A DNA stretch of 5,439 bases, taken from Chryseobacterium gleum. Lineage in GTDB: Bacteria; Bacteroidota; Bacteroidia; Flavobacteriales_D; Sanyastnellaceae. Positions 1-5,439 of this stretch are shown one piece after another; positions within the stretch are counted from its first letter, which is position 1, and each line of letters starts with the position of its first letter. Made by a program: the position numbers and the translations under genes. The stretch is from contig CAMDFE010000124.1 of NCBI GenBank assembly GCA_945897395.1, positions 1 through 5,439 of the forward strand, read 5' to 3'. The notes beneath the pieces are model-generated. The model saw only the letters and a list, made by a program, of their open reading frames with translations, was not told the DNA's origin and did no database searches.

Positions 1-2933
1 ATGTCGAAAATGGCCAATCCAAGCAATACGCCAATGACGCTGAAAATAATTTCTGAAAGAATAATCAATGTTCTTCCAATTGAATTGAACTGCGTGATTA
101 AGATTAAAACAATCAATCCAATGGCAATCAATCCTGCCATTCCCAAGAAACTCGCTGTCTCTTCTTGCTGCTCTTTCTCACCACCCATTTTCACGGTTAC
201 TCCCTTCGGCAAATTGTCGAACTCAGCAACTTTTTGTTCTATGGTTGCAACAACCTGATTCGGATTGAATCCAGTGAGGACATTCGATCCTAACGTAACA
301 ATACGCTTTTGATCTTTTCTGCGAATACCCGCATAGGTACTGCTATAGCCCACGTCGGCGAAGGCTGAAATAGGTATCTGACGAATTTGTCCCATCATGT
401 TCATATCGCGGAAGGTGATGACCATATTGCGCACCTCTTCCAAGTTGTTGCGTTGATCTTCACGCAAACGAATTTGAATCGGATACTCATCTTCATTGTC
501 GCGAAAGTTCGATGGATTGTCGATTCCGAAAATCGATTTGCGGAATTCCATACCTACTTGTGCCAATGACAGTCCTTCGCGATTCAATCGCTCGCGATCA
601 ATATCAATCACAATCTCTGGTTTGTTGCGTTGTAAGTCACTCTTCAATTCTTCAACACCTGGAATCTGTTGTGCGTCTAAATAATTCTTCAAATTCACAC
701 TCGCTGCAATCAAGTCTTCGAAATTCTCTCCGGTGATTTCCACAGCAATAGGCTTCGCTGTAGGAGGACCGCTTTGCTCTTGGTCAACAGAAATTTCAAC
801 CCCAGGAATTCCTTGCACTGCAGTACGAATTTTTTCTAAATAATCTAACGTGCTCTGTCCACCGCGTTTCGAAAATTCAACAAACCCAACACCCACTTTC
901 GCTTTGTGCGAATACGGCGCTCGGTCATCTCGAGATTCATTCGCGCCAATGGCTACGTTCGTAATCACAGATTCAACAATCGGATTGTTTTCACCCAAGA
1001 CGCTGTAAACGCGCTGCTCAATAATTTTCGCAACACTGTCCGTCGCTTCCGGCTTCGTTCCTACTGGAAGACTTGCATAGACATAAACGAAATTAGGATC
1101 TCCTTTCGGGAAGAAAACCACTTCAGGTTTGCGCAATCCGGTAACCATGAACGATAGAATTAACAGAGCCAACGTACTTAATAAAATCGTCTTCGGACGT
1201 GCTAAAGCCCAGGCTAAAAATCTTGCGTAGACCCCTTGAACACTTGGCCAAGTCTTGTGTTGGAAGCCTTCGATCAAGCGCTTCAAAATAAAACGATAGA
1301 AGATATAAATCATTAGCATGAAGATGGTGAAATTCCCCATACCTACATTTCCAGAAATATAAAATAGACTTCCAACTACAATGAAAATAACTGAAGTGAT
1401 TCCCAATTTCTTGAGGTTCACTCCCTTGTTTTCTTTGTGCGGCTTCATGAAGTCTACTGCGAAAACAGGACTAATGATGTATGCAACAATCAACGATGCG
1501 CTAAGCGTAATGATTAGTGTAATGGGAAGGTATCCCATGAACTTTCCAATGACACCGTCCCAGAAGGCAAGCGGAACGAACGGTGCAAGCGTAGTTGCTG
1601 TTCCAGATAAGACAGGAAGGAAAATTTCTCCTGCTGCTTTCTTCGCTGCGATCTTAATTGGAACTTTTCCGTTATCGTAAATGCGGTGGGTATTTTCAAC
1701 CATAACAATCGCGTCGTCTACCACAATTCCCAATCCGAGAAGGAAGGCGAACAAGACAATCATGTTCATGGTGAAGTCTAATCCGGGCAACAACAAGAAC
1801 GCAATGAACATCGAAAGCGGAACCGACAATCCAACGAAAATCGCATTCGTTGCGCCCATGAAGAACATCAAAATAATCGTAACTAAAATGAATCCGATGA
1901 TGATCGTGTTAATCAAATCGTGCAGCGTAATACGCGTGGTTCTACTCTGATCTCCTGTAACGACAACCTCTAAATCTTTCGGGAATTTGTTGGCTTTCAT
2001 TTCAGCAATAATCTCCTGAATCTCGTCGGAAGCATTGATCAAATTCTCACCACCGCGCTTAATTACGTTTAACGTAATCACGTTTTTGTGATTCAATCTA
2101 CCGTAACTCTCTTGCGTCTTGTGTCCGTCTACCACTTCAGCAATGTCCTTCAAATACAAATGCGCACCGGTTTGTCCAGATATAATTGAATTCTTAATTT
2201 CTTCAATATCCTTAAACTCACCACTCACGCTCAGTGAACGCTTCATGTCATCGAGTTCAACACTACCACCGCTGATGGTTAAGTTTTCGTAGTTCAACGT
2301 GCGTTCAATGTCGCCAATGCTAATTTTCGCGGCAGCGGCCTTGTACATGTCTACGTTCACTTGAATCTCGCGCTCCAAGGCGCCAACCATGTCAACACGC
2401 GTGATTTCCTTCATTCCTTCAATTTTATCTTGAAGTTCTTCCGCGTATTTTTTCAATTCATCGAGGCTGTAATTACCTGCAATGTTCACGAACAAAATAG
2501 GCATTTCCGAAAACTCAACTTCCATCACGTTCGGATCTGCAGGAAGATCTTGTGGAAGATCTTTCTTCGCTCTGTCTACCGCGTCTTTCACCTTTTGCTT
2601 CGCAACAGGCACGTCTACGTTCGTGTTGAATTCAACCACCACACTCGAGAAATCTTGAATGCTCGTGCTGGTTACTTTCTTCACACCGGCAATCGACTTG
2701 ATTTGTTTTTCAATGTTTTTTGAAACCAAATTCTCCACGTCCTTCGGTGCTGCTCCGGGATAGACAGTACTCACATAAATGGTTGGAATAACAATGTCTG
2801 GAAACTGTTCCTTCGGAATGCTTCTGTACGTAAGAATACCCGCTAACGTAATGAATATCGTTAGCAAATAAATGGTAGTCTTATTGTCAATGGCCCAACT
2901 GGTGGGTTTGAATTCTTTAAATTTTTCTAGCAT
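1..2933 (-). CDS. RND efflux permease, HAE1/AcrB-like (C-terminus cut by window edge)
   Basis: Inner-membrane proton/substrate antiporter of a tripartite pump. The minus-strand frame is open from the ATG at 2933 to the left edge: 977 complete residues, no stop or frameshift. I read TM1 at about 19-36, a first periplasmic loop at 37-340 with YPG at 58-60, TM2 341-358, TM3 364-383 and TM4 389-410. TM4 carries VVDDAIVMVEN with D406/D407, matching the AcrB proton-relay pair D407/D408; metal-exporting CusA types differ here, so drug-type HAE1 is the better call. TM5 is about 438-457 and TM6 467-490, followed by an additional hydrophobic hairpin (512-548), TM7 581-600, and a second periplasmic loop 601-928 with FFPKGDPN and GPPTAKP (722-728). 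TM8 is 929-947 and TM9 956-976. TM10-12, including the expected relay lysine, lie outside. Family members with this architecture are roughly 1100-1170 residues, so some 120-190 are missing. The start lies 11 bases after the adaptor stop. Substrate is unknown. Confidence 0.97.
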   Translation of the reverse strand, partial: MLEKFKEFKPTSWAIDNKTTIYLLTIFITLAGILTYRSIPKEQFPDIVIPTIYVSTVYPGAAPKDVENLVSKNIEKQIKSIAGVKKVTSTSIQDFSSVVVEFNTNVDVPVAKQKVKDAVDRAKKDLPQDLPADPNVMEVEFSEMPILFVNIAGNYSLDELKKYAEELQDKIEGMKEITRVDMVGALEREIQVNVDMYKAAAAKISIGDIERTLNYENLTISGGSVELDDMKRSLSVSGEFKDIEEIKNSIISGQTGAHLYLKDIAEVVDGHKTQESYGRLNHKNVITLNVIKRGGENLINASDEIQEIIAEMKANKFPKDLEVVVTGDQSRTTRITLHDLINTIIIGFILVTIILMFFMGATNAIFVGLSVPLSMFIAFLLLPGLDFTMNMIVLFAFLLGLGIVVDDAIVMVENTHRIYDNGKVPIKIAAKKAAGEIFLPVLSGTATTLAPFVPLAFWDGVIGKFMGYLPITLIITLSASLIVAYIISPVFAVDFMKPHKENKGVNLKKLGITSVIFIVVGSLFYISGNVGMGNFTIFMLMIYIFYRFILKRLIEGFQHKTWPSVQGVYARFLAWALARPKTILLSTLALLILSFMVTGLRKPEVVFFPKGDPNFVYVYASLPVGTKPEATDSVAKIIEQRVYSVLGENNPIVESVITNVAIGANESRDDRAPYSHKAKVGVGFVEFSKRGGQSTLDYLEKIRTAVQGIPGVEISVDQEQSGPPTAKPIAVEITGENFEDLIAASVNLKNYLDAQQIPGVEELKSDLQRNKPEIVIDIDRERLNREGLSLAQVGMEFRKSIFGIDNPSNFRDNEDEYPIQIRLREDQRNNLEEVRNMVITFRDMNMMGQIRQIPISAFADVGYSSTYAGIRRKDQKRIVTLGSNVLTGFNPNQVVATIEQKVAEFDNLPKGVTVKMGGEKEQQEETASFLGMAGLIAIGLIVLILITQFNSIGRTLIILSEIIFSVIGVLLGLAIFD

Positions 2934-2944
2934 GATTCGGCTTC
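2934..2944 (-). promoter_or_regulatory. Short spacer before the permease start
   Basis: The coding strand reads GAAGCCGAATC between the adaptor TAA and the permease ATG. Including the stop codon, AAGAAG sits about 8-13 bases upstream of the ATG and may act as a weak purine-rich ribosome site. The close coupling suggests that ribosomes finishing the adaptor could re-initiate on the permease. Confidence 0.35.
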
Positions 2945-4069
2945 TTATAATTCAATGGCCATTCCTTCTGTTAACTCTGCGTAGCCCGTGGTGATTAACT
3001 TATCGCCAACGCTCAAACCGCTCGTCAATTCAGCATTTCCAGCATAAACTTGTCCAACAGTAACCGCTCTTCTGCGTGCAGTCAATACACCGTTTTCATT
3101 CACGGCAACATATACATACTGTAAGTTGTTTTCGTTTTGAATTAAATTCAACGGTGCTAAAATCGCTGCTGGATTTTCATAGTCTACGATCTTCATTACG
3201 CTCACCATATTCGGACGAAGCATTTCGTTTGAACCGGATAGTGTAGCTTCTGCGGTGAAGGTGCGAGACATTGGGCTAATGAATTTCGCGGTGAAGGAAA
3301 TGCTTCCTTCAATTTCTGTACTGATGTCTGGGAAGTACAACAACACTTTGTTTCCTTTCTTCACTTTGTTCGCGTATGTTTCAGCAACTTCAGACTTTAC
3401 CTTCAATGAAGCTAGGTTTACAATTCGGAAACAAGGATCAGGATTTTGTGCGGTTGCAAATTGTCCAACTCGTGCACCCACGTGATCAACAATTCCTGAA
3501 ATGGGTGACTTCACTTTTGTTAATTCAATCTGCGCTTGCACGGCGTTAATCTGTTTGGATAACGCATCTACTTGCGTCTTCGTCTGAAGGTATTGCACTT
3601 CACTTCCGATCTTCTGATCCCACAAACGCTGTTGTCTTTGGAAAACGTCTTTCGCCAATTCCAACTGCGGTTGAATAGCTGCTATCTGCGCAGCATAAGC
3701 GCTGTTGTCTGTTTCAGCTAGAAGCTGACCCACTTGGACAGCATCACCTTCATTCACGTATATCTTCGTCACCAATCCAGGAATTTGCGGAGCAACAACT
3801 ACGTTGTTTTCTGCATCTACTGTTCCTTGAATTTCAACACAGTGTTTGAACGGTGCAGTTACCACAACGGTGGTCATGATCTTTCTTGCTTTCGCAGCGT
3901 TGGTAATTCCCAACTCTTGTTCTAAGGCTGAAATTTTTCCGTCGAGTTCAGAACGCTTCGCTTTCAAATCGTTCAGTTCAGCTGCCTTGTCTTTCGATCC
4001 GCAAGAAGCCAACAACAAAGCAGCTAATCCTAATGAAGCTGCGATTTTAGAGATATACATGGATTTCAT
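2945..4069 (-). CDS. RND efflux adaptor, membrane-fusion lipoprotein (AcrA/HlyD-like)
   Basis: Periplasmic adaptor linking the RND permease to the outer-membrane channel; 374 residues, normal for the family. A type II signal peptide ends in the lipobox LASC, with C23 as the predicted lipidated residue, so the mature protein should be membrane-anchored. Residues 27-53 form a short charged coiled coil. The two lipoyl half-motifs are at about 90-123 (APQIPGLV then VNEGDAVQVGQLL) and 184-212 (VKSPISGIV then VGQF). Between them lies an alpha-hairpin (124-183) of about four heptads per helix, with R145, L149 and S156 at the tip in the R-x3-L-x6-S spacing known to contact TolC-type channels. A beta-barrel domain follows (about 220-295), then the membrane-proximal domain (about 300-374), ending GYAELTEGMAIEL. 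C77 and C213 are the only other cysteines. The ATG at 4069 is preferred over Met4 (4060) because the A-rich AAGAAAAA directly precedes it; both would keep the lipobox. It follows the channel gene by 14 bases. Confidence 0.97.
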   Translation of the reverse strand: MKSMYISKIAASLGLAALLLASCGSKDKAAELNDLKAKRSELDGKISALEQELGITNAAKARKIMTTVVVTAPFKHCVEIQGTVDAENNVVVAPQIPGLVTKIYVNEGDAVQVGQLLAETDNSAYAAQIAAIQPQLELAKDVFQRQQRLWDQKIGSEVQYLQTKTQVDALSKQINAVQAQIELTKVKSPISGIVDHVGARVGQFATAQNPDPCFRIVNLASLKVKSEVAETYANKVKKGNKVLLYFPDISTEIEGSISFTAKFISPMSRTFTAEATLSGSNEMLRPNMVSVMKIVDYENPAAILAPLNLIQNENNLQYVYVAVNENGVLTARRRAVTVGQVYAGNAELTSGLSVGDKLITTGYAELTEGMAIEL

Positions 4070-4083
4070 TTTTTCTTAAAATA
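4070..4083 (-). promoter_or_regulatory. A-rich translation initiation region of the adaptor gene
   Basis: The 14 bases between channel stop and adaptor start read TATTTTAAGAAAAA on the coding strand. There is no GGAGG-like Shine-Dalgarno. The A-run immediately before the ATG fits the A-rich leaders reported for Bacteroidota genes, and it favours 4069 over the in-frame ATG at 4060. Confidence 0.5.
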
Positions 4084-5427
4084 TTATAATGCGTTCAACG
4101 ATTTTGAAAGTCGGGTTTGTGCGTTCATTAAACTTAAACGCGCTTGAATAAGTGATACTTGTGCTTGAAGCAATTGGGACGTTTGTCTCGACAATTCAAA
4201 ACTTGAAGAAGTTCCTTGATCGAATTTAATTTCCGTCTTTTCCATGATACTTTCCGCCAAGATGTAAGATTGCATAGCCAAGTCTACATTCTGCGTAGCG
4301 TTCATGTATTCGGCATAGCCCACTTGATACTCTAGCTTCGCAGCATTGGTTGAAAACGCCAACGTCTCTTCCATACGCTTCACCTCTACGCCCGCGCGTT
4401 GAATGCTTTTTGATTTTGCTCCGCCTGAAACAATAGGAACGTTCATGGATATTCCCCACAATTGCGTTGGATACCAAGCTTCATCGCCGTCGAAGAAATT
4501 GAATTCTTGACGCTGTGCTTGTCTTTGAATACTGTAGAAAGCTGCCATGTTAGGAAGCAAGCGCGCTTGCTGATTTTTCACACTTAATTTCTGCAGTGCA
4601 AGACCGTCTTTAATAATTAGATTGTCAATCAGCACATCTGCATTGAAAGGCGATTGAACCAACTGTGCATTGAACGAATCTAAAATCGTTTTGCTGTTGT
4701 CGGCCAAGGTAATGTCCTCATCTACATTCATTCCAATGGTGAATTTCAACAACGTCTTTGCAATGAGCGCTTGTGTTTGAGCCGTGCGAATGCGCGCATC
4801 CAATTCATTCAACGAAAGGGTTAACTGTTCCACGTCTTGCGTCTCTACAAAACCCTCGTTCTTCAAGGCTTTCGTATGCTCGAGTGATGCCGCTAACAGC
4901 TCGCGAGAAGCAGTTAATAAAGCAATGCTTTCTTGGGCAATTACGGCTAAGTGATAAGCCTCTTCTGTAGCTTGTTTTATTTCTATCTCACTTTTAATGA
5001 TGTTCTTGTTTTGCAGAGCAGCGTATGCTTTCGAAGCTTGTAAACCCACCAACCACGAACCATCGAACAACAACTGCGAAGCGTTGATACCAGCAGTTAA
5101 TGTTTGAGGTACTCCGAATTGTACTGCCACATTTTGTCCCGGCATACCGAAGAAATCTCCAGGTAAAATGCTTGTCGGACGATCAATGAAATTCTGGTAT
5201 TGAACAGAACCGCTGATTTGCGGAAGACCAATGGCAATCAGTTCTTCGGTCTGAAGCTTCGCTGTTTGCGCATCGAGTGTTTTCGTTTTCACCTGGAAGG
5301 CATTCTTTACTGCGAACTCTTTTGCTGCAGCTAGAGTAAGCGCCTGCTGAGCGGTTCCAAGCGAAACAAAACCAAACACCACCAACAAGAGGGCGGTTAT
5401 TTTTTTGTTTATGTTGAATTGTATCAT
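4084..5427 (-). CDS. TolC-family outer-membrane efflux channel
   Basis: Outer-membrane exit duct of the pump; 447 residues, typical for the OEP/TolC family, which forms trimeric beta-barrel plus alpha-helical tunnels. A Sec signal peptide is clear: KK at 8-9, hydrophobic core 10-24, and a likely cut after GTA (26/27), so the mature protein begins QQ. The two TolC-fold repeats are visible. Repeat 1 (about 28-235) has LPQISGS at 68-74, a barrel segment with ILPGDFFGMPG (87-97), SQLLFDGS (117-124) and NEGFVETQDVEQL (190-202). Repeat 2 (about 265-447) has the parallel LLPN (290-293), VPIVSGG (330-336) and KFDQGTSSSFELSRQ (401-415). Helices rich in Q, A and L fill the rest. There is no lipobox, so unlike OprM it is probably not lipidated. 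It is first in the operon visible here. Only 12 bases lie upstream; the frame stays open through them, but the signal peptide directly after this Met supports the start. Confidence 0.96.
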   Translation of the reverse strand: MIQFNINKKITALLLVVFGFVSLGTAQQALTLAAAKEFAVKNAFQVKTKTLDAQTAKLQTEELIAIGLPQISGSVQYQNFIDRPTSILPGDFFGMPGQNVAVQFGVPQTLTAGINASQLLFDGSWLVGLQASKAYAALQNKNIIKSEIEIKQATEEAYHLAVIAQESIALLTASRELLAASLEHTKALKNEGFVETQDVEQLTLSLNELDARIRTAQTQALIAKTLLKFTIGMNVDEDITLADNSKTILDSFNAQLVQSPFNADVLIDNLIIKDGLALQKLSVKNQQARLLPNMAAFYSIQRQAQRQEFNFFDGDEAWYPTQLWGISMNVPIVSGGAKSKSIQRAGVEVKRMEETLAFSTNAAKLEYQVGYAEYMNATQNVDLAMQSYILAESIMEKTEIKFDQGTSSSFELSRQTSQLLQAQVSLIQARLSLMNAQTRLSKSLNAL

Positions 5428-5439
5428 GAATTGAATTAT

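Larger units (their letters stand above)
1..5427 (-). other. Tripartite RND efflux operon: channel, adaptor, permease
   Basis: Three same-strand genes with gaps of 14 and 11 bases encode the complete set of parts for an envelope-spanning efflux pump. There is no room between them for a terminator or a conventional internal promoter, so one transcript entering from the right edge is expected. Whether further genes follow the permease, or a regulator precedes the channel, cannot be seen here. Confidence 0.9.

Noticed and set aside
1..258. Plus-strand open frame at the left edge
   Set aside because: It is antisense to TM8-TM9 of the permease, whose minus-strand reading is conserved and unbroken.
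1713..1718. Heavy-metal efflux (CusA-type) assignment for the permease
   Set aside because: TM4 shows the double-Asp VVDDAIVMVEN pattern of drug-type HAE1 pumps rather than the single Asp with downstream Glu arrangement of metal exporters.
2361..2723. A 120-codon plus-strand open frame opposite the permease
   Set aside because: It lies antisense to a clearly conserved part of the permease, has no recognisable domain, and its His/Arg/Phe-rich composition is what the complement of the permease codons would give.
3255..4079. Several plus-strand open frames opposite the adaptor (3255..3485, 3734..3925, 3846..4079)
   Set aside because: All are antisense to the lipoyl, barrel or signal-peptide coding sequence of the adaptor and carry no family motif.
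4070..4083. Possible internal promoter or terminator in the AT-rich gap between channel and adaptor
   Set aside because: Fourteen bases cannot hold a full promoter, and I see no hairpin; the A-richness is better explained as a translation leader.
4226..4477. Minus-strand 83-codon frame inside the channel gene
   Set aside because: It is an out-of-frame shadow of the second TolC repeat, lacking a hydrophobic leader or a recognisable motif.

Overview
The window is almost entirely one compact minus-strand operon for a tripartite RND-type efflux pump. Read in transcription order (right to left) it encodes a TolC-type outer-membrane channel (5427..4084), a lipoprotein membrane-fusion/adaptor protein (4069..2945) and an HAE1-type (AcrB-like) inner-membrane RND permease that starts at 2933 and runs off the left edge. 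The gaps between genes are 14 and 11 bases, so the three are almost certainly co-transcribed. No gene-free stretch approaches 300 bases, and I see no RNA gene, mobile element, CRISPR array or terminator.

The organism is most likely a member of the Bacteroidota, perhaps Flavobacteriales-like. This rests on moderately AT-rich DNA, translation starts preceded by A-rich sequence rather than a strong Shine-Dalgarno, and the channel-adaptor-permease gene order. Protein signatures I associate with this phylum agree: a PGDFFG-type segment in the channel, a lipobox followed by a short coiled coil in the adaptor, and a GPPTAKP segment plus an extra hydrophobic hairpin between TM6 and TM7 in the permease. 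The assignment is an inference, not a database result.

The three products should work as one machine. The permease takes substrate from the periplasm or inner membrane, driven by the proton gradient through the TM4 Asp pair D406/D407. The lipid-anchored adaptor bridges permease and channel, and its helical hairpin carries the R-L-S tip pattern used to dock TolC-type channels. The channel opens to the outside. The TM4 motif points to drug, detergent or lipid-like substrates rather than heavy metals, but the actual substrate cannot be read from sequence. The promoter and any regulator lie beyond the right edge; the permease C-terminus (rest of TM9 or its end, and TM10-12) lies beyond the left edge.

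I found no clearly new system. The points most worth a second look are details of the pump: the TM6-TM7 hydrophobic insertion, the altered TM9, the adaptor's N-terminal coiled coil, and two non-lipid cysteines in the adaptor.
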